Shown here: one piece after another, positions 38,764-50,615 of the stretch
Position numbering within the stretch: position 1 is the first letter of the stretch
How the letters are laid out: each line of letters begins with the position of its first letter
NCBI RefSeq assembly: GCF_000165425.1
Contig: NW_001799255.1
Span: forward strand, 310,001-374,000
Source: Paramecium tetraurelia
Lineage: Eukaryota > Ciliophora > Oligohymenophorea > Peniculida > Parameciidae
Direction: 5' to 3'
DNA: 64,000 bases
Position numbers and translations under genes: made by a program
Notes under the pieces: model-generated
The model's database searches: none
What the model saw: only the letters and a program-made list of their open reading frames with translations
What the model was told of the DNA's origin: nothing

Positions 38764-40023
38764 ATGAATTAAGAAGACAAGGAAAAAATAGTTGTTTGCG
38801 GAGTAAATTCAGACATCTAATTGGAAGGCATAGAGTTATCTATTGTTGATTTTTTCTATTCAAGTAAGGACTAATGGTCGATGAATGAAAAGTATTTTAA
38901 AAAGTTTGCATATCCTGAAGAATTAAGAAAAAAAATAATTACAACAATAAAGGAGTATTCTAAAAAAAATCAGGAAAAGTATGATGATAAATTGTATATT
39001 GAATTGGAGACTGAGTATGGGGATTTTATAAATTAAATATTGAAAGAAGTAGAAAATGAAATTCGAAGTAATTCTGTTACTTTATATGCTTTTAATACGC
39101 TTCTTATACAATTAATAGAAAATGATGGTCAAAAGCCAAAATCAGCAGTATTTTTGAGTAAGTTTTGCCAATAAATTGCCAATTAATACAAATAAAGAGT
39201 AATTTGTAACTTCTTTGCATATGATTTTTATTTGAAAGGTAATGGAGGACCTTTTCAAATTATTGGCTAAGCAAAATTATTGGAGCAGTAGGATGCGTTA
39301 TTGAATTTATCAGGTTTTGCATCATATACCTAATATAAAAATAAGGAGGAATAAGACACCTATTTTGGAGATTTTATTTGTCCTGCCATGTTTGCTCTAA
39401 ATTATGCATCAAATTGGAAAAAAGAAGTCTAAAATTAAGCATTCTAGGATAAACAAATTAACGAAGAATTTCTGAAACAATTAAAAAGTTCAGATAAATT
39501 CAAGTATACAATTCTGTCCTTGGGTAATTTAATGGATTTAATTGATCGGTAATAGACAACCCCAGTGGTAAAGGTTGCAACATTAAAATAATATATCTGT
39601 TAAGAAATTCAATCTTATTTATCGAATATTAAATAGTAAGGCAAGGTATTTGTGGGGGGCACTTTTTCTGAGGAATTATTTAAATATTTATAATAGGAAA
39701 TAAAATAAATAGAACTTTAAAAATCCTAAGACTATGAAAAGATCGATTCATTCATTGTTGGATTCATGGCTGTGAGAAAAAATAAACAATTATTGAATGT
39801 ATTCAAGGGAGTTACCAAGGCTACAAGTGATCATTGTAGTGGAATTATTTATATTGAAACTGATAAGCCTATAACAATCCTAAAACAACCAGAAGTTAAA
39901 AAGCCACCTTAAGTTTAGAAATAAAGGTTGGATCATTCTGAAGATTTTGACATTGAACTACAATTTTCTGATCAGGTCTAGAATATAAAGTCTTATTAAA
40001 CAAAATCACAAAACAAGAAATGA
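38764..40023 (+). CDS. Anhydro-N-acetylmuramic acid kinase (AnmK)-like protein, likely catalytically degraded
   Basis: 419 residues, no intron. The sequence follows bacterial AnmK/UPF0075 in order. NSDIQLEGIELSIVDF aligns position by position with the family's MSGTSLDGVDVALVDF-type N-terminus. FAYPEELRKKI matches the P-Y-P-x-x-L-R block. Then come LETEYGDFINQIL, GGPFQIIGQAKLLEQQ, LNLSGFASYTQY in place of the N-x-GG-I-A-N block, GDFICPAMFALNYASNWKKE, and near the C-terminus KVFVGGTFSEELFKYLQQEI, then IDSFIVGFMAVRKNKQLL and FKGVTKATSDHCSGIIY (like E-A-x-A-F...VTGA...GxIYP). The MSGTS phosphate-binding signature is replaced by NSDIQ, which argues against normal sugar kinase activity. The tail is basic. 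A ciliate has no peptidoglycan of its own; role unknown. Bacterial origin is an inference. Confidence 0.72.
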
Positions 40024-40056
40024 TTAATTTTTAATATTAAATTTAAAATTTGAAAA

Positions 40057-41169
40057 ATGTAAGAACTATTGGCTTAAAAATACGCTGAATTATCATAAAA
40101 CACACTAGATAATGTCGATTTTTCTAAAGCAGGTACCTTTAAATTCTATTCTGTAGAGGAATTGTATAAAGAAATATTAAAAAATTTGAATGAAGATCTA
40201 TCGATTGAACAAATAAAACAATTGGGATAACAATTTGTAAATAGTAGAATTATAATTTAGCTGGAATTTCTATAAGTATTATAATAGGATGAATTTATTT
40301 AAAGAAAAAGAGCAAAGGAGGAAACATAGGAAAAGGATTAATTATTGCATAAGGAATATCCACAATTATAAGATAAATTATTAAAATTAAAATAAAATTG
40401 CCAAGATATAGATTAGAGTGCAAAAAAAATAAATGAGACACTTAAAAAATTACCAGAAATAGAAGAAGCTAATAGAAAATCAATGAAAGATAAATTTTAT
40501 GAAGATGTAAAAGATGTTAAAGATAAGATTCAACAAGAAGAGATTGACGCATAAAAATTTGCTGAAGAAAACTTAAAGTATATATGTATGAGTATAATAT
40601 AGGATTCGTGAAGATATGCAAGCATTAATTGCATAATACGAATAAAAAGAAAAGGAATTCTGGGAAAAGGTTAAATAGAATGAAGAAGAACAAAAAAACG
40701 ATACTAAGAAATATATGGAATAATTCGAAAAAATGCAGGGTGATGCTTAAAAGGCCATGCAAGAAAAATAATTAATTTAAGATGCATAAAAGTAATTGAA
40801 TGATAAAAAAATGAAATTATAAGTATACAAAGGAAAACAAAATGAATTTATTGAAACATTTGAGAAATCAACTAGCACATTTTAAAGTTTAACAGTGGAG
40901 TTCCTTAAATTAGCCTTTAAGGCCAAGGAGGATGAAGAAAAAAGTAACTTAAATTAATAAAGAGCTGATAAAGCTAATTTATTAGCAGTAGAAATTGCAT
41001 AAAAAGTATTGCTTATAATCATATTTTAAAGAATGCTGATTTAAAATTATAAATAGAAAATGTTGAAAAAGAAAAAGATAAATTAAGAGCAGAAATCTTA
41101 GAACTTAATAATCAAAAAAAGCTATAAAGTCAAAATTAATAACAATAAAAATCTAATGGTGAAAATTGA
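40057..41169 (+). CDS. Coiled-coil protein, weakly taxilin-like
   Basis: About 350 residues, starting 33 bp after the AnmK-like gene on the same strand. A short N-terminal region (KAGTFKFYSVEELYKEILKN) is followed by long E/K/Q coiled coil (KRAKEETQEKDQLLHKEYPQ, FWEKVKQNEEEQKNDTKKYM). KLQVYKGKQNEFIETFEKST then SFQSLT-type text resembles the KxKxYxxKFxEFQxTLxKSN block of taxilins, but the rest is generic. Introns of 25 nt (about 40580-40604) and 26 nt (about 41010-41035) keep the frame. It ends KSNGEN at TGA 41167-41169 and is convergent with the PhoD gene 34 bp away. Probably a vesicle or cytoskeleton adaptor; not identified with certainty. Confidence 0.7.
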
Positions 41170-41203
41170 TTTATTTTGGGCAATTAAACATAAAAATAAT
41201 CAT

Positions 41204-42445
41204 TCATTTTTTTATTTTAATTTTTCAATTGTCTTTCTTCTTATTATTTACAATCCAAAAATTTTAAGGACTCCAAAACCAAACAATATCATGAAAATTA
41301 ATAGAATAATACATATTGTCAATGCTTTCACTACTTATTAGAATAATAACATAGAGAAAAAAGCATTTATTTTATTGCTAAAATTCCAAAAGTATTTAAA
41401 AATTACAGGTGTAGATTCAATGTCCTCACATTTAACTGAAGTTGTTTTATTAAAGCCAACTTAATATAATAATGAAGTTTCATTATAAATGGATATTTTC
41501 TTCTCATCAACGTCTATAATTGCATAGTTTTTATCAGCAAATCTTTCATAATATTATGAAAATGTGTCTGGCTAAAACAATTCTGCAAAAAATTCAAAAA
41601 GACCCCTGAGTATATTCCTATAATGAGATCCATATGATAATCCTGATGAACAAACTTCAATTATATTAGTACATGGATCTTATAAAATTTCGGCAAAGTG
41701 GACATCTCCTGTTATTAGTAAAGCATTTTTCCCTTTTAATATTTGTAGTAGTTTGTTTCTGCTTGATTGGTACCATACATCAATAAATAACCTCTAGTTA
41801 TAGTTGAATTTATACATCATTTGGCAAAATTTATGATCCACTTCCTATGATGAATTAACCAATTTCTACATCCTTTAGTTCATTTTCTAACCAAATCCAC
41901 TAATTTTCACCTAAAACATCTTATGTTTCTGGGTTTCTATTCCATCTTACATCCAAAAGTATTATCTTTGTATTTTTTAATTTGAAGGAATAATAAATTC
42001 CATCTTTATTGACTCTTCTCTCATCATCTTTTCCTACATCTAAAAAATTTAAGTATAATTGTCTAGTCATTTCCTTTGCTGGATTTGAATAAATTCCATC
42101 TCTTTCATTATAATCGTGATCATCCCATACACCATCAATTTGAGTAGCATTTAACAATTTTTAGTAACCAGGGTTATGTTTTGTAAGATTAAATTTGTAT
42201 TCAACTATTGTTTCATTCAATTCAGACATTCTTCTATTTTAGCTTGTTTTAGAAGTCACATAGGCAGCATCTCCTAACCAGACAAAAGTATCCTATTATG
42301 TATAATTATTTTGATATACTGGCTTATGTTTGGCTATCTCAAAAAAGATTAGTGATTCTGCATCCTCATAGGTAAAACATGAACCAAAAGCAATTTTTTA
42401 TGATTTAATCTAATCAAAAAAAAATAGGATTAGTATAAAATACAT
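41204..42445 (-). CDS. PhoD-like metallophosphatase with C-terminal membrane anchor
   Basis: N-terminal signal peptide MYFILILFFFDQIKS. PhoD/alkaline-phosphatase-D core in order: KIAFGSCFTYED, DTFVWLGDAAYV, VWDDHDYNERDG, YLNFLDVGKDDERR, GIYYSFKLKNTKIILLDVRW, QWIWLENEL, FIIGSGSQILP, then NALLITGDVHFAEI. The metal ligands (D of WLGD, N-type DDHD, H of GDVH) are kept. A 22-nt intron near 41800-41822 follows GSQILPND. A second hydrophobic segment near the C-terminus (ALTICIILLIFMILFGFGV) is followed by a basic tail (IIRRKTIEKLK), so the enzyme is probably anchored with its catalytic domain outside. Many ciliates carry expanded families of these secreted or surface phosphatases. Substrate unknown. 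Confidence 0.87.
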
Positions 42446-42719
42446 TCAATATAATTTAATTAAATCCAAACATCTAGAAGCTATTCATAAAATTGACGTG
42501 TTTGTCCAATAATTAAAAAACCATATTAAAATGTATAATAGGATATTCACAAAATATTCATTATTGAGTTCTCGAAGTAATAAATATTAAAAATAAATAT
42601 AGTTTATTAAATTCAATAAGAAAAAGCATTGTTTAATAATCACAGGACCTACCTAAAAATACAATCGTTATACTTTGTCTCAATTCTCTATTTTTTATCG
42701 TCTCATGTGAAGATGCACA

Positions 42720-43858
42720 ATGAATATTGAAGAGCTAATTATTTAATTAAATACATCTGATGACTCAATTAATTATTATAAGAAAGAATAAAGTTCAAGA
42801 AAGCTAACAGAAGTATTGTAAAATATAAAATTATTGAATGCGATTAAAGAAAATTTACAAAAAATTCTAATTCTAAATCAAAAGGAATTATTAAAGATTA
42901 ATTAGAGATAGACTATAGATATTTAATTTCAATTGATGGATCTGAGTTTATAAATTTGAATCGGTAGTATATGTTTTAAAAATCCTCACATTTAAGATAG
43001 TAGTATAAGTAAGTAAAATCAAAATTAATGAAAAATAAAATTATATATGTGTAGCTCTTATACACATATAAAAGGATGGAAGGTCTTTTGAGCACTGAAA
43101 ATATTATAAATGATTAATTTAAAACTACAATTTTATATTTTTTATTGCTATTATAACCTTAATAATTAAAAGAAACGTGGTCTTGGTCTGGTGGCTCATA
43201 AAATTAAAAGTTCATTATAAATTTAGGGCTATAAAAAGATTATACTCTGCCAATTATTTTTATCCTATTCTTATAGTCAGTTTAGTTTGGTTAAGTAATT
43301 TTGGATATAATCACATTTGAATAATATCAATATTAAAAATCATATTTGATTATCGCATAAGCATCAATAGTACTTTAGGCAAATAAACTACAATTTAACG
43401 TATTTCTAATCCTTTTATATTATTACGAATCAAAGTCATTACAAACTAACATTATTTTTGAAAAATGGCAATTGATTGAATTATTATTCCAAATTAATAA
43501 AGATTTCCTTCTAATGCATCAAAATCTATTATATAGTTATGCGTATATTCAAGTTCTAAGATAAGTCAGTATAATTATGCTTACAACTAAATACAATTTA
43601 AAAAATTATGTATTTGAAATTATAATATTTTATACTTTCTTTTCTGGATTAAAATTTAAGACTAATTTGTTTAGAAATACAGAGTTAATTTATACCAATA
43701 TTTTAAAGTATTATACATTACAAAATAGTTAAGACTTTAATTCAAAAGTTAGATAAAACTATTTTATAGGTGTAAGTTCAAAATTAATTCTTTTAAATTA
43801 GGAAACTGTATACCTTATTTTTATAATATTTAATTTATCAATATTAGTTTGCAACTGA
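42720..43858 (+). CDS. Possible hydrophobic protein of unknown function
   Basis: A TGA-free frame runs about 365 codons from 42762 to TGA 43856-43858. Its last 261 codons open with ATG 43076. An alternative start at 42720 (MNIEELIIQLNTSDDSINYY) joins this frame if a 32-nt GT-AG intron near 42825-42856 is removed. The protein is rich in I, L, Y, F and Q with several hydrophobic stretches (TTILYFLLLLQ, PIIFILFLQ, FNVFLILLYYYE) and few acidic residues. Its length is beyond what I expect by chance, but the composition is close to noise for this AT content. No family recognised. Confidence 0.42.
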
Positions 43859-44375
43859 GTTTAAAGATATTGAATAAATTTATGTAGTAGTCTTTTTTCA
43901 CATCAAAAACTAAATTCAAATATTAATGAATGATTCTTTAAACAAAAATAAATTATGAATAGATTTATTAGATTAATATAGTAAACTAATATTAATTCAT
44001 TCAGTTAATTTAGCCAAAACTCTTGAAAGAGAATTAATTAAAGAATGATAACTAATAATTATTATCAATATGAATAATCTATTTAATTAAATGGTTGAAA
44101 TAATGATTAAAAAATTAAAGAAATGCCTTAATTTAATATTATATGTGTAAGTAAATAATTTAATTCTTTGATTACGAAATTTTTCCAAATACTTACTTAA
44201 ATAAAACAAATTTAAATGGCTTATAATTCTAAATTAAAAAATAATTAAGAATGAATGAAGATATAATAAAGTTGCTATTATAAAAAATTTATTGTGGTTT
44301 TATAACTAATGTATACTTCTGTTTATAATTAATTAGAATACATGAAAAGATGAGATATAAAAATAATTATAATTA
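43859..44375. other. Intergenic, no gene seen
   Basis: Very AT-rich. No supported feature. Confidence 0.5.
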
Positions 44376-47130
44376 ATGGTATTTTAATGTTGTGTTGCAT
44401 GTGGAAGGAAATCAGAAGGATTAGTGAAATTGCTTCCTCATTTCAAATCCTCCAGGGATTACGAGTATATCCATAAAAAGTGCCTATTATTTTACAAATC
44501 TGATTGGAATAATCGGTTGGCAGTCAATGATAAATTATTTTACAAGGATTACTTGCAACATTGTTCAATATGTGGGAAAAAAAACTATAAATAAGTTGTT
44601 CATTGTTCACAGAGGTATAATTAGAATGTGTAATTCGTAAAAGTTTATGTCAAAAGAGCTTTCACTTTGATTGTGTAGACAACCCTATAATATCTAAGAC
44701 TGAAGAGAATGGTCACCGCCCTCCTTAGTTATTGATATTTTGCTCATACCATGATTCAATCTAAAATGTTGTTACTGATTTAGATGAAGCAGTGAATTCC
44801 CTATATAACTCTTACTTAGTTTAGAAGGAATAATAGGAAGAACCACATTCGCATCATAGATCTAAGCATAAAAAGAAGCACAAAAAGAAGCATTCCCACA
44901 AAAGATCTCGTTCCCACAGAAAAAAATCAAGGCGTTCCAGCAAAAATTTGAAGTTTAGCGATGGAGAAGAGTCGGAATCAAAAAAATCGATTTCCGAAAT
45001 CATCAAGCCGATGTAGACTAATAAAAGTCTTCTAGTTATTCAGAAAAACATAATAACTAATGATTTGATCTGTCAAGCCTATTCAAGTAAACTGTAGAGC
45101 AAGCCTTAGATAGAGATAGAGTCTAAGGCACCAAAGACATTAAATTATGAAATTCAACATTAAAATCATTAATAATAGTAACAAATCAAGCCTTAGATAT
45201 TACCTTAAATATAATAGCCATTACAACAATAATAGATATAAAAAGAGAATCAGAAGAACATAATTATTAAATAATAAATATTTCCTTAGATAACTAAAAT
45301 TTCTGTGGAAGATCCAGAATTTCCAAGGTAAGAGAGAGAAACAAAGAGAGATTAATCTATTGCAAAATGGTGGGACAAGATAGAAGAAGTGTTTTTTAAA
45401 GGGGAAAAATAAATGCCTTTAACTAAATAAGAAGAGTTCGAAAATTCATTTTAATGGCATGAACAACCTTTAGATTAGGAGCTTTTAGATATTTCAGATG
45501 CGAGTAATTTTGGTATTGTTTTAATTTATGGATAGAACCAATAATTTAGTTAAGATATCTTTATAGAGACTCCATGAATGTTGTTTTTCGAACTTCACAA
45601 TCTTCCTATTAGTACACTAATTGTAAAACAATCTTTTAGATTCATACGATATAATCTCACTGATTAAATTGGTCGAACGAATACCAAAGGATAGATCCTA
45701 ACAAATCTAAGACTTTATAGATATCCATCAGAAAGTGTCCCTTTTTAAAGAAATTCGTAAATTTCTGAAAATGAAGTAAAAATATAAATTTGCTAAAAAG
45801 GAGCCAGTAGGAAAAAGTCTTATTTTTCATGAATCCTGCGAATTAAGCCAGGAGGATTTCGATCAATGCTTAATATTGGAAGATAAAATAAAATCATAAT
45901 ACTAACTTTTAGAATTGTAATTGGATATTGAAAATGAGACAGTCGAATAATTTGATATCGTATATCATGCATTAAAGGAAGATTTGAACGAAGTAGTTTA
46001 GCAAAATAATTAAATGAGAGAAAATATAAACAACTAAATAATCACTACTAAAGATCAATAGACAATGAAGACACTCAAGAAAAAACAATAAATGATTATG
46101 GATTTATTAAAATGGTCACAGATTGTCAAAGCCTTTATTAATGGATATAAGGACAAGCAGAAGGATATTCTAAATACATTTTACCCTTGTTTAAATTTAG
46201 ATTCTCAATCCTCATAAAAAGCCTAGTTAAAAAAGAAGAAAATTCATTCCAAAGAAAATTCAAAACCACTTGATACTGACTGCAAGATATGCTTTGATTA
46301 TCATTATACAGATTTTAATCCAGTTATCTATTGTGGTAGATGCTCAACATCATTCCATAAAATTTGTTATTGTTTTATAGGAAATCTTGATGAATAAGAT
46401 GTCCTTTGTGATGCATGTTTATTTGAATAAAACAAATCAGGTACAACAAAAAGGAGTAATATATTATTTTATTTCAGATCCAGCAAAATGTAGGATTTGC
46501 AAAAAATTAGGGCTTCCTTAAAAACAAATTGATAATCAATTTTATCATGTTTCGTGCTTATTACTAACAAATTTAGTCATTATAAAAAAAGGCGTTTATA
46601 AAGTGAGAAATAGTAAGAGTGATATTAAGTAATTCTGTAAGGACAATGAAACAAGTACTCCTTAATGTGCTATTTGTGGCGATGACAAGGGTATTGATTT
46701 TTTCATTATAGGATTTCGATTTACTTGTTTTGGCAATGAAACAATCCCTTGTAGACATGCATTCCATCCTTTATGTGCTTACCTTCATGGACTAACAATT
46801 GATATAGAGAGTGAAGACATAGAAAAATGTTTTGCAGAACAAAAGTTTGGATAATTGAATGTTCGAATTTAATGTGTGTTACATTGTGGAAAAGATTTAC
46901 AAGATTTATTACTTCAAACTTATTATAGGTAATCCTTATTGACAAATATGTTTAGACGATTTGCATTAAATTATGAATCAGCAGCTTAATGTGGAGGCTA
47001 AGATGTATTTTTAGAATAATTTAAAACAACAAAAGGATATAAATATTTATACTCAAAGTAACCAATATCGAAGAATGACACTTTATAATCATAAATACAT
47101 AATTTGAATGGAACAACAACATTGATGTGA
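44376..47130 (+). CDS. Chromatin protein with two PHD/extended-PHD modules
   Basis: About 880 residues. The N-terminal module (residues 5-110) is an extended PHD: CCVACGRKSEGLVKLL, IHKKCLLFYKSDW, HCSICGKKNYKQVVHCS, then CQKSFHFDCVDNP after a 29-nt intron. Next is a strongly basic stretch (HHRSKHKKKHKKKHSHKRSR) and a glutamine-rich linker. A charged middle region follows (YSYDIISLIKLVERIPKD). The C-terminus has a PHD finger (CKICFDYHYTDFNPVIYCGR, then CSTSFHKICY, VLCDACL) followed by an extended PHD (KCRICKKLGLP, FYHVSCLL, CAICGDDKG, CRHAFHPLCAYLHG, CVLHCGKDL). This PHD-ePHD order is that of BRPF/Jade/AF10-type histone readers. Introns of 22-29 nt link the blocks. No acetyl- or methyltransferase domain is seen. 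Likely a histone-reading subunit. TGA 47128-47130. Confidence 0.85.
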
Positions 47131-47760
47131 GTAGTATTAAAATTAAAATTATTTAATTAATGGAAGATCAACTTCTTTCTTTATTCACATTCATTTTGAT
47201 TAATTAATGTATTTTTATTATTTATTCGCATAACTAAAATGAATTTGTTGTTTCTTTTTTCGATAATTTGTTTATTCTATAAAATGATAAGATAATAAAA
47301 TTTAAAGATTTTATGCATGATGCAGTTCTCCTAATAGAAAATATTAGAGGAAATTTTATTATTCCATATATTCAAGAAAGTTTAAATGTTTTAACGATAC
47401 TTCTTAAAATTATTTATTATATAAATCATTTCGCTGAATATAGGTTGTTATTGGTATTCTCTGGAATTTATGGAAAATATGATTTTCCATTTTTATTAGT
47501 ATTTTTCAGTATTTATCCCAATAATATGATTTTTTTGATGAATTATTTAATAAATGTAATATTTTGTTCCGCAATGCCACATTGTTATAGAATAAGCGGT
47601 TTTGAGAGAAAACTATGAGTTTGGATAGGTCTAACTAAAAGAAGTGCAGTTGGCTTAGTTATATAAATATGCAACGCATCATCATTCCCATCATCATAAT
47701 AATTATATTCTAGCGTAAAATCTGATTAAAGAGTTGATTTGCCACTTCAGAGACTAAAAA
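47131..47760. other. Spacer with opposing open frames, undecided
   Basis: A plus frame opens at 47161 (MEDQLLSLFTFILINQ) for about 150 codons. A minus frame overlaps it (MENHIFHKFQRIPITTYIQR ... GELHHAQNLQILLSYHFIEQ). Both lack TGA and neither has intron or family support. The last 150 bp before 47761 are also open in the IST1 frame, so the true start of that gene may lie here. Confidence 0.35.
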
Positions 47761-49890
47761 ATGTATAGATTTTTAATAGAGTAATATATAATTTCACAAT
47801 TTAGGTTGGTTTAAAAGTTAATAACTAAAGCAGACATTATATAATACTCAAATAGAAATGCTATAGCTTTGAAACCACACCTTGCTAGCCAAATAGCTTC
47901 TCTAGAGTATGCAGCTAATACTATTAATAATTTTCCACAACTTATTGCATTACGAGATATAATATTAGGGTATTTTTCAACGACCTTCCAGACACCTCCT
48001 TTTATAATAAACTAGTATCTTATAGATCTATTTAATGAGCAATTCATTAAAGACATCTATTTGACATAGTTTAACCAAGTACATTAAGTTCAGCTTATCA
48101 CTTATGGGCATCATTATACACCTAATTATTCATCCTTCACTTTTTATCTATAAGATGATGATATTTACTCTCAGGTTCAACCTCAAATAAATACTGTTGT
48201 AACTTCATAATACAATTATCAATAACCACCTTAAAATCCTTATTAATCATACCCAACAAATCAACAACAATTGAACATGACCGATTCATAATATTAAAAA
48301 TATTAATCCCAACAAACTTCATATTAATAATAATAGCCATAATAGATAACTTACAACAATTATAACAATTAGAGTACCTATGTTCAACCTTCAAATCCAT
48401 ATTAGAGTGTTCCTTAACCGTAAATATTAGGTTATTTGAACAATAATTAAAATTAAGCCAATCCATACTCTTCTCCTCCATAGCCATCAATAGTGGGATA
48501 CTAATAGACGTCAACTTACAATTATAACAATTAAACAACAGCTCAAACATAATAGTACTAAGCAGTCCCACCTTAGTCAGCTCTAAATTAAGGTTAACCA
48601 AATTATTAAACTCAACCTTCAGGATATTAAAATTCCACTTAGCCACCAGGATATTAAAATCCCTCATAAATCCCAGGATATTAAAACCCCTTATAATCCC
48701 CTGGATATTAAGATCCCTCATAAATCCCAGGATATTAAAATCCCTTATAATCCCCTGGATATTAAGATCCCTCTTAAATCCCAGGATATTAAAATCCCTC
48801 ATAATCTCCAGGATACTAAGATCCATCTTAAATCCCAGGATATTAAAATCCATTATAATCCCCAGGATATTAAAATACATCTTAATCTCCAGGATATTAA
48901 AATAACTCTTAACTTCCAGGATATTAAAATATGTCCTAACCTCCAGGTTATTAAAATTCCTCTTTACCTAATCATCCTAAATAGATTGCTTAATTTCCTC
49001 CTACTCAAGGATATTAATATAGTCTTCAAAATAACTAAGATTATTAAAGCTAGTAAAATTAAGTTTATCCTAATTAAATATCACCCTCCTATCCAATATC
49101 AAATTTTAACAATGATCCAAAATAACCAGTTGAATAATAAAATAATTATAACACAAATCCAAATTAACAGTAGAACCCACAATATCAATAGCCTCCTCCA
49201 TATTCTTAAGGTTAGGCTTAATCATATGAATCAAAATAATTGGCTACAACCTAAGTTGCATAAAATGTTGCCCAAGCTCCAGATCAAACTAAAGAATAAT
49301 ATTAGGGTAATCTAGATCAAAATAATTAAAATATCCAAGCTCAATTAGTTAAACAAAATTCAAATGTCTAATAACCAATTCCAGATCTAAGATAGGCTAC
49401 ATCTATATATTCACATCCAATCCCTGACAATAATTAATTAGAATATCAAAATCCTTCTAATTAAACTTCAGGAAATCCATAAATGGCTCCTCCTCCTCCT
49501 CCACCTCCACCTCCTCCTCCTCCTCCCGCCCAGCAATAGCCTTCTTAAGAGTTCTTAAATTAAAAAAATATAAAAGAATAAAATCCAGTTCCTTAATAAG
49601 GATCCCTCAACTTTTAAAATTCAATTTAAAATAATATGCCAGCATAAGATGATAAAAGCTTATTAGAAGCATTATTTTTGAATTAAAGCTTAAAAAATCT
49701 ATAACTAATTGACAATAAAGGTGCTCCTTTAATTGATTAAAAGATTTCGTTTAGGAATGATAGAGATGTCAAAGGATTTAAGAATCATGATGAACATGCT
49801 TTGTACATTTTAAAATGCTACATTGAAGGAAAATATGCACAAAATAAAATAGATAGAACAGCAGAAATGAAGAATTTAGTGAGTTTCTGA
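47761..49890 (+). CDS. IST1-like domain protein with proline/glutamine-rich repeat tail
   Basis: The N-terminal 120 residues resemble the IST1/ESCRT-III-like fold: MYRFLIEQYIISQFRLVQKL, then KPHLASQIASLEYAANTINN, FPQLIALRDIILGYFSTTF. The last two match the S-L-I-x-A-A...P-E-L...R-x-x-L-x-x-K-Y-G-x-x-F block of IST1, which regulates ESCRT-III and VPS4 in membrane scission. A long disordered region rich in Q, P, N and Y follows. It contains thirteen nonapeptide repeats (GYQNPSQIP type), a proline run (MAPPPPPPPPPPPPPAQQQP) and a more ordered end (FRNDRDVKGFKNHDEHALYI, then LKCYIEGKYAQNKIDRTAEM). The frame is also open upstream for about 50 codons (ILAQNLIKELICHFRDQK), which look like part of the same domain, so the true start is probably in an upstream exon. 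TGA 49888-49890. Confidence 0.7.
48622..48972 (+). repeat. Thirteen exact-phase 27-nt tandem repeats (coding)
   Basis: Units of 27 nt begin with GGATATTAAAA or GGATATTAAGA and recur at exact 27-nt spacing from 48622 to 48972. They encode GYQ[N/D]P[S/L]Q[I/S]P. Two unit types alternate in the middle (PSQIP and PLQSP), suggesting past amplification of a 54-nt dimer. Confidence 0.93.
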
Positions 49891-50615
49891 AAAAGATGAA
49901 TTATTTTAATATCAATATACAAAAATGAATTACTATAATAATTTTAAAGGGTGAAACTACAAGTGATTATTCCTCCATTTCTTATTCAATAAATAAATTT
50001 TGTAACATTCATTAACAATACGACGTGAGTAGACTTCTTTGTTTTCCATTCCTTATTATTAATAATTAGATAAGCAATCTGCAATTAATAATATTGCCTA
50101 GTTAAAAAATAATTACTAATCAGATTTGAAAATATAATATTTAGCTAAATAATTTAGAATAATTAACTTTCTAAACATAAAAACTAAATACTATAAATCA
50201 AATTAAGCCTTGAATCAAAATTAAAGCCAATCCAAATCTCACACATAAAACAAATCGCCAACCAATTTTCTTTAGATAATTACAATAAAATTATGGATAT
50301 TGATATTTATAAAGAATACTCAAAATGGAAAAGTTTAGTTTAGCATGGATGTAAAATTCTAATGAGAGTATAATTAAGTTAATATGAACAACAAGGAATT
50401 TTAGATTAAATTAAAACAACCATCTTTAAACAGGTGCTTTAATATTATATGTATTATAACAATAATTAAAATAATTTATAATCATTCAATAAACAATATT
50501 CATTTTTTATCTACATGTATAAAATTAATAAATTCTTATTTATTATTTTTAGTTATTTGGCTTGTCATTTGATGACCAATTAAATAATATTATTATCATA
50601 AATTAAATATTTTTA
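49891..50615. other. Intergenic; one doubtful ORF
   Basis: An open frame from ATG 50293 begins MDIDIYKEYSKWKSLVQHGC, then KILMRVQLSQYEQQGILD, and then decays into AT-rich text running into the ABC gene. The first 45 codons look protein-like. No intron or family support. Confidence 0.3.

Noticed and set aside
46573..46945. Minus-strand frames of 64 and 74 codons
   Set aside because: Antisense of the C-terminal PHD/ePHD module, whose zinc ligands are on the plus strand.
48137..48880. Long minus-strand open frame with repeated MDFNILGF-type text
   Set aside because: It is the antisense of the 27-nt coding repeats of the plus-strand IST1-like gene, whose reading is continuous far beyond the repeats on both sides.
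48622..48972. Regular repeats resembling a CRISPR array
   Set aside because: Repeats are directly adjacent without spacers, stay in frame and encode a nonapeptide; the genome is eukaryotic.
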